Positions 46,929 to 57,539 of a stretch of 64,000 nt of DNA are shown piece after piece. This DNA is from Acidianus infernus. Its GTDB lineage: Archaea > Thermoproteota > Thermoprotei_A > Sulfolobales > Sulfolobaceae. The position numbers and the translations under genes are program-made. The stretch is taken from contig NZ_WFIY01000004.1 of the NCBI RefSeq assembly GCF_009729545.1, forward strand, positions 1,462,001 through 1,526,000, read 5' to 3'. The notes under the pieces were generated by a model that did not search any database, was not told the origin of the DNA, and saw only the letters and a program-made list of their open reading frames with translations. Position 1 is the first letter of the stretch, and each line of letters starts with the position of its first letter.

Positions 46929-47504
46929 AAATTTATGAATTTCGTTTCTATGCCATGGATAGTAATATCCTATTTCAAAATTAGTAGTTATTACTTCACT
47001 TGAAAATCCTTTTTTTCTGGCAATATTTTTGATTATTTTCTCAGATTTCTCATTACTTTTATGAATGGAATATACAACGTCATTTGATAAATCTAACGCT
47101 GAGTTTAGGAAAATTAGATCATAACCTTTTCTCTTAACTCCAAAGGGTGGATTTTCAATTACGGTATCAAATTTTGACTGAGAGTAAAAATACTCAACAT
47201 CGGCATTAATGAAGTCTGCATCTATTCCTAGATCTTTGAAGACTTTTTTAGCTAACGTAATGCTATCATTATCGATCTCTATACAAGCACAATAAGCTCC
47301 TAGAAAACTTGCAGCAGCACAAAATCTTCCTGTGCCACAACCTAGGTCTGCAACTCTTTTTCCTTTAATTTCTCCTCTGAGAAACGCTAACCATACGATG
47401 TCAGCAACGACCTCTGGCGGAGTTAAATACTGCTCTAAGAAAATTTTGGGATTGGGATGTGGAGGAATTTTACTTACTAATAGTTCAACATCTCTTTTAT
47501 TAAT
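46893..47504 (-). CDS. METTL5-type N6-adenine RNA methyltransferase with non-canonical start
   Basis: The minus-strand frame reads INKRDVELLVSKIPPHPNP, then KIFLEQYLTPPEVVADIV, DLGCGTGRF (SAM motif I) and ENPPFG (catalytic NPPF), ~203 residues, the normal METTL5 length. It is continuous to a TGA at 46893. No ATG, GTG or TTG occurs in frame upstream of the conserved N-terminus, and a stop lies seven codons before the ATT at 47504, which I take as the start. Human METTL5 makes m6A in 18S rRNA. The archaeal target is inferred. The start lies 28 bp inside the preceding HAD gene. Confidence 0.85.
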   Translation of the reverse strand: MNKRDVELLVSKIPPHPNPKIFLEQYLTPPEVVADIVWLAFLRGEIKGKRVADLGCGTGRFCAAASFLGAYCACIEIDNDSITLAKKVFKDLGIDADFINADVEYFYSQSKFDTVIENPPFGVKRKGYDLIFLNSALDLSNDVVYSIHKSNEKSEKIIKNIARKKGFSSEVITTNFEIGYYYPWHRNEIHKFLVDIYLFKKIT

Positions 47505-48142
47505 TTTGCTGCTTGTAATAGATTATTCACCTTATTTTCCTTAATTTCTGGATAATAATTAAATCTGTCTAATAGTATTGCTTTAAGAAATGCCCTTCTA
47601 GCACCTACTACATCTATTTCATAAACGTCTCCTATATGGATCCCATCTCCTCCGGCAATTCTTTTTGCATAGTAGAAAATTTTTGGGTGAGGTTTCATTA
47701 CTCCTAAGTCACAAGATGCTACTACTCCATCAAGGTATTTTATTAAATTGAGCTCTCTAATTATTTTATGTATGCTTGACGTGGCGTTACTTACTAATAT
47801 CACTTTTAATCTCATTTTTTTAACTTCCTCCAAAAATGGTATTGCATCATCAAATAATTCATATTTATTTGAAAGGTATGATCGACTTTCTAAATCTTTA
47901 ATAACTTTATCGTTTGCTACTAATCCTAATCTATAGAATAAATCTCTAAAGTCAATATTTGATAGCCCTCCTACTTCGGGATGCGGAAAATGATGATTAC
48001 CTAATTGTTGCATTAGCGCCCTAAACACTTCTCTCTCATCTACATCGAAACCTTTTTCTCTAATGGCGTTAGTTACAGCTTCATAATATCTGGGTGTAAA
48101 TTTTACTAGTGTTTCGCCCATATCAACAAAAATAGCCTTCAT
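47477..48142 (-). CDS. HAD-superfamily hydrolase (IA type)
   Basis: 221 residues. VDMGETLV (motif I DxGxT form), VILVSNATSS (II), MKPHPKIFYYAKR (III Lys) and HIGDVYEIDVVGARRA (IV). A helical cap lies between motifs I and II. The substrate is unknown. It overlaps the zinc-ribbon regulator upstream by 4 bp and the METTL5-like frame downstream by 28 bp. Confidence 0.88.
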   Translation of the reverse strand: MKAIFVDMGETLVKFTPRYYEAVTNAIREKGFDVDEREVFRALMQQLGNHHFPHPEVGGLSNIDFRDLFYRLGLVANDKVIKDLESRSYLSNKYELFDDAIPFLEEVKKMRLKVILVSNATSSIHKIIRELNLIKYLDGVVASCDLGVMKPHPKIFYYAKRIAGGDGIHIGDVYEIDVVGARRAFLKAILLDRFNYYPEIKENKVNNLLQAAKLIKEMLNY

Positions 48143-48459
48143 TCATTATTTTTTCCTTTCTTTCTTATTAAAAAGCTTGGAGGCTTTATTCTCTCCGATT
48201 TACAAACTGGACATTTACTAGGTTTTTTAGGAATTTCTAATTTAAATACATACCCACAGTCCTCACATTCAGGAGGAAACATAATTATAATGTAATCCTT
48301 TCTTTTAGACGATTTAGCTAAATGATATATATGTGAGTAAACTTCTTTTTCCTTTTTTACCCCTAGAATCTTCATTATCTGCTTAGCAGAAAGAGGCTCG
48401 TCCGCGTACATTAAAAGGTAAAAAATCTTCTCTCTAGTAGTTAAAAAATCGTACTCCAT
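48139..48459 (-). CDS. Predicted HTH plus zinc-ribbon transcriptional regulator
   Basis: 106 residues. A winged-helix segment (TTREKIFYLLMYADEPLSAKQIMKILGVKKEKEVYSHIYHLAKS) precedes a zinc ribbon CEDCGYVF...CPVCKSERI. This combination occurs in a conserved archaeal family of unknown targets. ATGA overlap with the HAD gene downstream suggests an operon of regulator, HAD and METTL5-like. Confidence 0.8.
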   Translation of the reverse strand: MEYDFLTTREKIFYLLMYADEPLSAKQIMKILGVKKEKEVYSHIYHLAKSSKRKDYIIIMFPPECEDCGYVFKLEIPKKPSKCPVCKSERIKPPSFLIRKKGKNNE

Positions 48460-48471
48460 TAAGTTATCTTC

Positions 48472-49512
48472 TTAATTCTTGCTTATAAGCAATTCTGAAT
48501 ACATATCGTCCACTTTTCTAACTATGTCTTCATTATTAGCACCATTAATCATTGCAAGTATTGAAGCTCCTCCCGCTCCTACACCTTCTTTTACGTATCC
48601 TTCTTCATAGACTCTTATTCCTTTATGTTTAGATATAGAGAAATCTAAATCTGCATAAATTAAACTTACGCCGACTTGCTTAGCTAGTGAAATTATGTCT
48701 GAGCATTTATCCTTAACTATCCATTTAGTAGTTCCTATTGCAATGTCTTTTAATTTTTCTTTATTAAATTCCTTTATTATTGCAGCGGCTGCGGTCATCT
48801 GAGTACCTCCTGCTAATAAGATCTTTCCTTTGAATCCTAGTGAAATTCCTGCCACTGAAATTAGCATTGGATCTGCTAATTTAGCAATCTTCCCTAGTGT
48901 ATTACTAGGGAGATTCTTAAGAGCGTCTAAAACTACTTTCCTCTTTAATTCTTTAGGATTAGTAGGCGATGCAGAACTTACTTTATCTATTGCATTATAT
49001 CCTAAACCTTGTAGTACAGCCATAGCAGTAGTAGTCCCAGCAGGAATTGATTCGCCTATGACTAAGAGATCGTAAGTATTAGATAATTCCTCTCCCAAAA
49101 GAGTAGAATTTTCAATTATTCTCTCTGTCGTTTCTAAATCTAGCGAATATTTTCTGATATCTCCTCCAGGTTTTCCTCCTATATCTATGAAAGGTATTTT
49201 TGGTAGAATTTTACTTCCTGCATTTACAACCAGTTTAGTTACTTTAGTGAAAGATAAGGAAGCTCTAGTTACTAAAGCGGGTGTTGGAATTCCGTCAGGA
49301 GTAATGGGCACTGTATTTATTACCTTACATTTTCCAAGAACTAAAAATTCCGCATCTGCAGCAGGTGTAAAGTGAGTTAGCTCTGGAGAAGCACCTGCGA
49401 CTGTAATGCCCGGTATTAAACTTACGTCTGTAGTTGCTATTACAAGAATAAATGGATAATTCTTTGCTGTTTTAAGATTCGCAATAAAACTTCCTAGTAC
49501 TTCCTTTATCAT
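48472..49512 (-). CDS. CobT-like phosphoribosyltransferase (UPF0284 family)
   Basis: 346 residues. The blocks VIATTDVSLIPGITVAGASPELTHFTPAADAEFL, GGKPGGDIR, GESIPAGTTTAMAVL and LAGGTQMTAAAAI are those of the archaeal nicotinate-nucleotide-dimethylbenzimidazole phosphoribosyltransferase-like family. It probably activates the lower base (or another base) for cobamide synthesis. 13 bp upstream of the zinc-ribbon regulator. Confidence 0.88.
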   Translation of the reverse strand: MIKEVLGSFIANLKTAKNYPFILVIATTDVSLIPGITVAGASPELTHFTPAADAEFLVLGKCKVINTVPITPDGIPTPALVTRASLSFTKVTKLVVNAGSKILPKIPFIDIGGKPGGDIRKYSLDLETTERIIENSTLLGEELSNTYDLLVIGESIPAGTTTAMAVLQGLGYNAIDKVSSASPTNPKELKRKVVLDALKNLPSNTLGKIAKLADPMLISVAGISLGFKGKILLAGGTQMTAAAAIIKEFNKEKLKDIAIGTTKWIVKDKCSDIISLAKQVGVSLIYADLDFSISKHKGIRVYEEGYVKEGVGAGGASILAMINGANNEDIVRKVDDMYSELLISKN

Positions 49513-49547
49513 GTAACTCTATATATTCTGACGATTAAAATTTTTAC

Positions 49548-49898
49548 GTGTTTTGGGAAGCTTATAGAAAGGTAGAGAAAGGTACAAAAGTATCTTTAGA
49601 AGAATTTAGATCTAATAACGAATTAAAATCTGAAGTGAAAGAGGGTATTATAGAGTTATATAAAGAAGTATTAAACGAGGCAAGAAGACTTATTGATGAG
49701 CCAGATGATGAAAAATTGTTTTTAGAATTATTTAGAAGAAATATTATAGATTCTTATCTCTTGCAAGAATTAATTGACATTATGAATATAATAAAGAATT
49801 TACATAAAACTGACGATGATGTAATATATGGTTTACTTGTGAGGATTATGGAGGACTTAGAAGAACTGTTTTATTCGGTAAAAAAGTTTTTAAATTAG
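49548..49898 (+). CDS. Small helical protein (unrecognised)
   Basis: 116 residues from GTG 49548. Four predicted helices with many Glu/Leu/Ile, somewhat HEPN-like in pattern but without an RxxxxxH-type active site. 35 bp divergent from the CobT-like gene and 28 bp upstream of nadA. No function assigned. Confidence 0.5.
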   Translation: MFWEAYRKVEKGTKVSLEEFRSNNELKSEVKEGIIELYKEVLNEARRLIDEPDDEKLFLELFRRNIIDSYLLQELIDIMNIIKNLHKTDDDVIYGLLVRIMEDLEELFYSVKKFLN

Positions 49899-49909
49899 TT
49901 TTTGCAATC

Positions 49910-49923
49910 GAACATGTGTTCGG
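49910..49923. promoter_or_regulatory. Palindrome at the nadA start, possible operator
   Basis: CGAACA-tg-TGTTCG is a perfect 6+6 bp palindrome ending 3 bp before the nadA ATG. A TATA (TTTTTAAAT, 49888-49896) lies ~22 bp upstream, so the palindrome straddles the expected transcription start. It could be bound by an NAD-responsive repressor. Confidence 0.4.
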
Positions 49924-49926
49924 GAT

Positions 49927-51949
<2,023 letters not shown>

Positions 51950-51995
51950 AACAACAATGTAAATTAACTTTATAAAAAATCTTTTATTGGTAAGT

Positions 51996-52877
51996 TCATT
52001 CTAGGACAATTTTTGGAAATTCCCACTTTTTCTCCTTAAAGATCTCATAAGGTATTGAATACCCTTCTGCATAAGAAGGCGTTTTGGGAACTATGAAAAT
52101 CTCGTTAGAGTGATCTTTTATTTTTTGCACTATTTTACCCAATTCCTTAGAATTTATATGTATTTCCATTAAATATTTATTACCTATTTTCGCAGACCAT
52201 AAGGTATTGGGATGAAATATTATCTCCTTATCGGCTATAACATCTAATATCGTATCATTGGTACCCAGCGTATATAGAAATCCTTGTAGTACATGCTTAA
52301 TATGGCTGTAATGTGGTGATAAATAATATGGGATATAAGGATTTGCTTGCAATTTAACTATAAGATTTATATCTTCTTCGTCTGGTTTCACAATTTTTCC
52401 ACGCTTATTAAATTGTAAGAGCCTATCACAAGTCCACATATTCTGATCAAAATTAAAGCAATATATATCTCTGTAGTACCTTTTTGTCTCACTAATTTCA
52501 AATATTTCGCATTCTACTATATTTTCATCCCTTAGCTTTTTTACTGCGGTCTGAATACTATTTAACGTGTCTTTATTAGCGTAAATTACTAACATGAATT
52601 TGTTTTCTTCTAAATCGGCTCTAAATAAATTTACTAAAGGAAAGAATAATTTTTTGGATGTAGATAGTTTTATTTTGGAATTTTTACATAGAAGTAATAT
52701 TTTTTGTAATTGAAGATTTTCAGCCAATAATCCTGTGAATAATGCCAAGTGATATTTATATTTTAAAATGTTGATGGATTTTATTACATTAATAATAGAT
52801 ATACCCGTAATTTTAGCTATTGCATGCGGATTTCCGCCAACCTTAGTAATAGCACTTATAATATCAGCAAGTTGCAT
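51996..52877 (-). CDS. HTH-type putative transcriptional regulator (Sulfolobales-type)
   Basis: 293 residues. The N-terminus (ISAITKVGGNPHAIAKITGISIINVIKSINILKYKYHL) forms a helix-turn-helix. The rest alternates alpha/beta with two apparent ACT/RAM-like repeats (NKFMLVIYANKDTL and GNKYLMEIHINSKEL). It resembles in layout the regulator at 61002-61727. Neither ligand nor target is known. Confidence 0.6.
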   Translation of the reverse strand: MQLADIISAITKVGGNPHAIAKITGISIINVIKSINILKYKYHLALFTGLLAENLQLQKILLLCKNSKIKLSTSKKLFFPLVNLFRADLEENKFMLVIYANKDTLNSIQTAVKKLRDENIVECEIFEISETKRYYRDIYCFNFDQNMWTCDRLLQFNKRGKIVKPDEEDINLIVKLQANPYIPYYLSPHYSHIKHVLQGFLYTLGTNDTILDVIADKEIIFHPNTLWSAKIGNKYLMEIHINSKELGKIVQKIKDHSNEIFIVPKTPSYAEGYSIPYEIFKEKKWEFPKIVLE

Positions 52878-52951
52878 AAACTTATTTAAAATATCTTAAA
52901 TTAAACTTTTCTAGAATATGTAAAATGTCTTAAATTGAATTTGTATAAAGA

Positions 52952-53437
52952 TTATTTGTTAGCTTTTACTATTTTTCCACCACAGTACGGGCATTCCTTT
53001 AAATATTGGTTAAACTTCCTTTTGCAGTCTTGGCATATGTATATAAATTTCTTTTCGTTAATAGCTATTTTATTTAATTTGACTGATTTAAATGGAATAT
53101 TAAATCTTAGGAGAACATTCTGTAAGGATAAATCGTCAGTAAAAACCAATGAAGGTGAAAGATCTAAGGAAAGTGCGATTATTGAAATATCGGTTTTCGA
53201 TAAAGTTTGTTCGTTTATTTCCTTAATTGCTTTTAGTACTTTATTAATGGAGTTTTTGGACGGCTCCATTACTATAACTTTTCCAGAACTAGTAGCTAGA
53301 CTAAGTGAATTTCGTGAAGCAAGATCTTTTACTTCATTTATTACGTATGGTGTTGTATACACTTTATTAAGTAAATTTTCTAGGCCTGCTAGGAATCCAG
53401 CCGTGTCAAGAATTATATTTCTACTATTTATCTCCAT
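52952..53437 (-). CDS. nob1: Nob1-type rRNA endonuclease (PIN domain plus zinc ribbon)
   Basis: 161 residues. The PIN-domain acids are seen in ILDTAGFLAG (Asp11), LSKTDISIIALS and VFTDDLSLQNV. The zinc ribbon CQDCKRKF...CPYCGGKI follows. Nob1 makes the final 3' cut of 16S rRNA. Overlaps the NAD kinase gene by 14 bp. Confidence 0.93.
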   Translation of the reverse strand: MEINSRNIILDTAGFLAGLENLLNKVYTTPYVINEVKDLASRNSLSLATSSGKVIVMEPSKNSINKVLKAIKEINEQTLSKTDISIIALSLDLSPSLVFTDDLSLQNVLLRFNIPFKSVKLNKIAINEKKFIYICQDCKRKFNQYLKECPYCGGKIVKANK

Positions 53438-54167
53438 TCAGTATCCTCCTTAGTGGATCTATATCAAAAAATCTATATATTATAGCTTTTTTAGAACTTA
53501 GTTTAACCTTTATTTCGCTTCCCTCATTTATAACTTTTAGTAAATCTCCGTCAGTAGTAACTCTTATTTTTTGCGGATATCCTTTACTCTCTACTTTAAC
53601 TTTTATTTCAGTTGGCGGTAATACTATGGATCTTAAAGGAGAAAGAACTGGATTAATAAATGCTATCTCCATTGCATTTATACCATATAATATGTTTCCA
53701 GTAGCAGAAAGGCTCCATCCAGTAGTTCCTTGAGGTGTTGAAATTAGAACTCCGTCTCCTTCAATTTGTATTTCCGAATTTAAAAACGATAACGTTAATA
53801 ATATAGTTTCAGGTTGATCTGCTAAAATTCCTGCTTCATTGAATGCTAATGAAGAAATTCCACATATATTTGTCTCCAAAAGTGGATACTCTTGTATTTT
53901 ATAGTCGTTTTCCTTAAGTCTTTTAAATACTTCGTCTATAGACTCAGGATTAACGTCCATTAAAAAACCTCTTCTTCCTGCCTTAATTGCTATAACTGGC
54001 TTGTTTAGTTTTATGGCTTTTAAAAGGGTTCCATCTCCTCCTACTGCTATTATTATATCTGGATTTTGTTCGTCTATCTCAAATCCTTGAGATTTAGCAG
54101 TACTTATAATTTTTTGCACAATTTCTAGGATTTGACCGGAGGGCTTACTAACTATCTTAATTCTCAT
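53424..54167 (-). CDS. nadK: NAD kinase
   Basis: 247 residues. GGDGT (43-47) is the diagnostic ATP/NAD kinase motif, with FNEAGI (NE motif), TPQGTTGWSLSATG and the C-terminal beta-sandwich. Phosphorylates NAD to NADP. Head of a two-gene unit with nob1. Its start is 51 bp from the divergent MFS transporter. Confidence 0.95.
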   Translation of the reverse strand: MRIKIVSKPSGQILEIVQKIISTAKSQGFEIDEQNPDIIIAVGGDGTLLKAIKLNKPVIAIKAGRRGFLMDVNPESIDEVFKRLKENDYKIQEYPLLETNICGISSLAFNEAGILADQPETILLTLSFLNSEIQIEGDGVLISTPQGTTGWSLSATGNILYGINAMEIAFINPVLSPLRSIVLPPTEIKVKVESKGYPQKIRVTTDGDLLKVINEGSEIKVKLSSKKAIIYRFFDIDPLRRILNGDK

Positions 54168-54189
54168 TCAATGATATTTCTAAGCATAG

Positions 54190-54197
54190 ATTATAAT
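54190..54197 (+). promoter_or_regulatory. TATA box of the MFS transporter gene
   Basis: ATTATAAT centred ~26 bp before ATG 54219. Supports that ATG over the earlier in-frame ATG at 54132, which lies inside the divergent nadK gene. Confidence 0.55.
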
Positions 54198-54218
54198 AGT
54201 CTTCTTTTTGATGCTATT

Positions 54219-55289
54219 ATGGCAATGAAAGGCTATTCAATCTTTTTTGCGAGAATAATATATGCAATAAGTTGGTTTTACTTAGCACCTGCAATACCAT
54301 ATATAATATTTACTTTTAAAGTTCCGTTAAATTTAGCTGGGGTAATCCCATTTTCTTTCTTTTTAGGTTCAGGTAGTATGCAAATACCTTCTGCATTTAT
54401 TTCTTCTAAGCTAGGTTCTAGGAATACTTTGGTTTTAGGATTATTTATAATGTCTCTGTCTGCATTTCTTATCGGAGTTTCAAGAGTTTTTTATCAAATT
54501 TTAGTATTTTATTTTATTGCAGGTGTTGGAGCTTCTATGTTCTTTTCTACTGGGGCTGCAATTTTAGCATACTTAAATGAGACAAAAGTGAGTACTGCAC
54601 TTGGAGTTTATAATTCTATGTTTGCATTAGGAGGAATAATAGGATTAAATTGGATTATTTTAGATGAAAAATTGGGCTTTTCAATCTCTTCAGTAATATT
54701 ATCTATTCTTACAATATTAGCTGCCATTGTTAACATTAATAAGCCGAATTTAAAGATGAATTGGAAGATAATTAAAGATAAAAACTCCTTTATAATTGGT
54801 GTCGCATCTGCAGGAGTATGGGGAATATATTATGTTGTAGGAGAATTATTTCCATCTTTTGCAAAATTCTACCTAGGTATACAAATTCTGCAGAGTACCG
54901 AATTTACTTCAATTCTTCTCCTTTCATCAATGTTAGGGGGCTTACTTGGTTTTTTAGGAGATAGAATGGATAAAATAAAATTACTAATTATATCATCATT
55001 ATTAGGTAGCATCCCAGCTTTACTTCTCTATACTAAATATTATATTCTAGGAATAATAATAATTGGTCTCTTTAATGAGCTTTCTATATCAATAGTTTAT
55101 GCTGTGGCTTCTATAGGTAAAGGAATTAATTCTGGTATTTCACTAGCAGAAGTAAATTCACTAAATATATTAATTGGAAGTCTGTTTGAACCTATTGGAA
55201 GTTTAGTTGGAAATATGATATGGGCAGTTACGACAATACTATCTATTATTCCTTTAATTTTGCTAAAGAAACTTAAGGTGAACGTCTAA
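54219..55289 (+). CDS. Major facilitator superfamily transporter
   Basis: ~356 residues, 11-12 TM helices with MFS motif-like loops SSKLGSRNTLVL (between TM2 and TM3) and LGDRMDKIKLLI (between TM8 and TM9). Rather short for the family. The substrate is unknown. The start at 54219 is chosen on TATA spacing. An ATG at 54225 is equally in frame. Confidence 0.85.
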   Translation: MAMKGYSIFFARIIYAISWFYLAPAIPYIIFTFKVPLNLAGVIPFSFFLGSGSMQIPSAFISSKLGSRNTLVLGLFIMSLSAFLIGVSRVFYQILVFYFIAGVGASMFFSTGAAILAYLNETKVSTALGVYNSMFALGGIIGLNWIILDEKLGFSISSVILSILTILAAIVNINKPNLKMNWKIIKDKNSFIIGVASAGVWGIYYVVGELFPSFAKFYLGIQILQSTEFTSILLLSSMLGGLLGFLGDRMDKIKLLIISSLLGSIPALLLYTKYYILGIIIIGLFNELSISIVYAVASIGKGINSGISLAEVNSLNILIGSLFEPIGSLVGNMIWAVTTILSIIPLILLKKLKVNV

Positions 55290-55617
55290 TTGAAACAATA
55301 ATTGGAAAAAATCTGCTCTCATTTATTATTTCTAGCGTTCCTACTGTATTTAATAATCTAATTTTGAAAACTTTTTCTCTAGGTCCTCCATTTATTCTGA
55401 TTGTTGCCCATCCTGTTCCTCCATTTATTATTATTGCACATTTTCCGTTAATGTTAATCTTTACCGAAGAAAGAGGAGGAATTTTATAATTTTCATCAAT
55501 ATAATCGTCACCTACATATTTTAAGCCCTCAGTTACTATCTTTCTAAAATATTTACCCCATAATCCCCATAATATAAAATAAGGGATAACCAATAGCATG
55601 AATAAGCATATCTGCAT
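55273..55617 (-). CDS. Small membrane-tethered protein
   Basis: 114 residues. An N-terminal TM helix (~3-22), a short basic loop and an ~75-residue beta domain rich in Gly and Ile (KININGKCAIIINGGTGWATIRINGG). No family recognised. 17-bp tail overlap with the MFS gene. Confidence 0.5.
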   Translation of the reverse strand: MQICLFMLLVIPYFILWGLWGKYFRKIVTEGLKYVGDDYIDENYKIPPLSSVKININGKCAIIINGGTGWATIRINGGPREKVFKIRLLNTVGTLEIINESRFFPIIVSIRRSP

Positions 55618-55654
55618 TAAAACTTCAAATACTGTTCTTAATTTTATAATTATC

Positions 55655-55669
55655 TATCCTTCAAGGATA
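55655..55669. promoter_or_regulatory. Perfect palindrome in the divergent promoter region of the FNR gene
   Basis: TATCCTT-c-AAGGATA, a 7+7 bp perfect inverted repeat, lies between the starts of the small membrane protein (55617) and the ferredoxin-NADP reductase (55738), 31 bp upstream of that gene's TATA. A candidate operator, or chance in AT-rich DNA. Confidence 0.3.
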
Positions 55670-55699
55670 TAGACTATTTTGAACGAATAATTAGTAAGG

Positions 55700-55707
55700 T
55701 TTAAATA
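55700..55707 (+). promoter_or_regulatory. TATA box of the ferredoxin-NADP reductase gene
   Basis: TTTAAATA preceded by AAGG (BRE-like), ~34 bp before ATG 55738, predicting a leader of about 5-10 nt. Confidence 0.55.
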
Positions 55708-55737
55708 GTATAAGTTTTCTAAATTCTATGACAACAT

Positions 55738-56739
55738 ATGTCAGAATATGATATGATAATAATAGGCGGCGGCCCAGTAGGCCTATTTGGCGCATTCTAT
55801 GCTACTTTAAGGGATATGAAAACGATGATAATAGATTCTCAAGATGAGCTAGGGGGCCAATTAGTATCATTATATCCAGAAAAAATGGTTTACGATGTTG
55901 GAGGTTATCCTGGTATATTAGGTTATGAGTTAGCACAAAAGTTAGTAGAGCAGGCTAAAATGTTTTCACCAGACATTAGACTAAAAGAGTGGGTCGAATG
56001 GATACAGAAAACAGACGATAATATGTGGATAGTAAAAACTGATAAAGGTAATCAATTTAAAACAAAAACAGTATTAATAGCAATGGGTATAGGAAAAATA
56101 ATGCCATCAAGACTCGGAGCTAAGGGAGAATTAGAATATGAAAACAAAGGAGTATACTATACCGTTAGAAGGAAAAAAGATTTTGAAGGCAAGAGAGTTC
56201 TAATAGTTGGAGGAGGAGACGCAGCAGTAGATTGGGCTTTAACTTTAGCTCCAATAGCAAAATCAGTTACATTAATTCATAGGAGAGATCAATTTAGAGC
56301 TCATGAAAGAAGTGTTAAGGAACTATTCCAAGTTGCTACAGTATATACATGGCATGAATTGAAAGAAGTTAAAGGAGATGGTAACAAAGTTACACAAGCT
56401 ATAATATTTGATAACAGAACCAAAGAAGAAAAAACTCTTGACGTTGATGCGGTGATAATAAGTATAGGCTTTAAGGGTGATCTAGGTAATCTACCTAAAT
56501 GGGGAGTGGCTATGAAAGGGAGAGATGTAATTGTTAACGCTAGAATGGAAACTAACTTACCTGGAGTTTACGCAGCTGGAGATATTGCTTTACAAGAAGG
56601 AGCTCCAAAATTAGCCTTAATTGCTGTTGGATTTGGACAAGTTGCAATAGCTACTAGCGTTGCTAAAAAGTATATTGATCCTAATGCATCATTATTTGCG
56701 GGCCACAGTTCAGAAATGGACAAATTTAAGAAGGTTTAA
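55738..56739 (+). CDS. Ferredoxin/flavodoxin-NAD(P) reductase (thioredoxin-reductase-like, type 2 FNR)
   Basis: 333 residues. GGGPVG (10-15) binds FAD, GGGDAAVDWA the NAD(P)H, and GVYAAGDIALQEGAPKLALIAVGFG is the C-terminal FAD motif. The CxxC of thioredoxin reductase is missing, as in YumC-type FNRs. It likely connects reduced ferredoxin (main carrier in Sulfolobales) to NAD(P)H. Confidence 0.92.
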   Translation: MSEYDMIIIGGGPVGLFGAFYATLRDMKTMIIDSQDELGGQLVSLYPEKMVYDVGGYPGILGYELAQKLVEQAKMFSPDIRLKEWVEWIQKTDDNMWIVKTDKGNQFKTKTVLIAMGIGKIMPSRLGAKGELEYENKGVYYTVRRKKDFEGKRVLIVGGGDAAVDWALTLAPIAKSVTLIHRRDQFRAHERSVKELFQVATVYTWHELKEVKGDGNKVTQAIIFDNRTKEEKTLDVDAVIISIGFKGDLGNLPKWGVAMKGRDVIVNARMETNLPGVYAAGDIALQEGAPKLALIAVGFGQVAIATSVAKKYIDPNASLFAGHSSEMDKFKKV

Positions 56740-56762
56740 GACATTTTTTAAATCAAATTTTT

Positions 56763-57539
56763 ATGAAAAAGAGAACTCCCAAATTGAGGGAATTAGTGGA
56801 AGGCGTATCAAGCTATTATATAATTGGTAATATAGTTATTTTATCTCCTAAGAAAAAAGATATAGACAAGGAAAAATTAGCCAAAGCAATTATGCAAATT
56901 AATCCTAAAGTTAAAGCTGTTTATATTAAGAGAAAAGTGTCTGGTGAACTTAGAATTAGCGAATTAGAATTAATAGGTGGGGAAAATATATCGAGGACAA
57001 TTTTTAAAGAGAACGGCTTATTGTTTGTAGTTGACGTTAAGAAAGTCTACGTTAATCCTTCACTAGGCGGAGAGAGGAATAAAATAAAAGAAGAAGTCAA
57101 AGAAAATGAGAAAATTCTGGACGCTTTTTGTGGATATGGAGGTATTGCAATTCATGCTAGTACAATTTCTAGATACGTGGTTGCGGGTGACCTTAATATA
57201 GAAGGATTAGAAATGCTCAGAGAAAGTTTATCTCTAAATAAGAAAAAAATTCACCTAATAGATATTGTTCAGTACGATGCCCATAATTTGCCTTTTAGGG
57301 ATAAAGCGTTCGATAAGGTTTATGCAGATAATCCCACGATGATTTTAGAATTCCTTAATGAGTTATGCAGAGTGACTAACGGTGAATTAATCATTTATAT
57401 ATTAACTACAAAGGATGGGATATCACTAATACCTGCATATAAATGGCTAAGAGTTAACGATTACTCTAAGGATCTCTTCATTTTTAAGGGGTATATCAGA
57501 TGCAATGATAAAAACTTTAGCCTTATCACCTTGTCTTAA
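56763..57539 (+). CDS. Trm5/Tyw2-family SAM methyltransferase homologue
   Basis: 258 residues. NPSLGGERNKIKEEVKENEKILDAFCGYGGIAI corresponds to the Trm5 block SPRLGxER...VLDMFAGVGPFxI, and DLNIEGLEML to motif II. The usual NLPxxA substrate motif is replaced by ADNPTMIL. It could be a Tyw2-like aminocarboxypropyl transferase or a diverged m1G methylase. I cannot decide. Its last 93 bp overlap the minus-strand DUF371 gene. Confidence 0.75.
   Translation: MKKRTPKLRELVEGVSSYYIIGNIVILSPKKKDIDKEKLAKAIMQINPKVKAVYIKRKVSGELRISELELIGGENISRTIFKENGLLFVVDVKKVYVNPSLGGERNKIKEEVKENEKILDAFCGYGGIAIHASTISRYVVAGDLNIEGLEMLRESLSLNKKKIHLIDIVQYDAHNLPFRDKAFDKVYADNPTMILEFLNELCRVTNGELIIYILTTKDGISLIPAYKWLRVNDYSKDLFIFKGYIRCNDKNFSLITLS

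Noticed and set aside
47332..47544. Plus-strand 70-codon frame
   Set aside because: Antisense to the well-conserved METTL5-like and HAD genes.
52935..53453. Plus-strand 172-codon frame
   Set aside because: Exact shadow of nob1, whose PIN and zinc-ribbon motifs are unambiguous on the minus strand.
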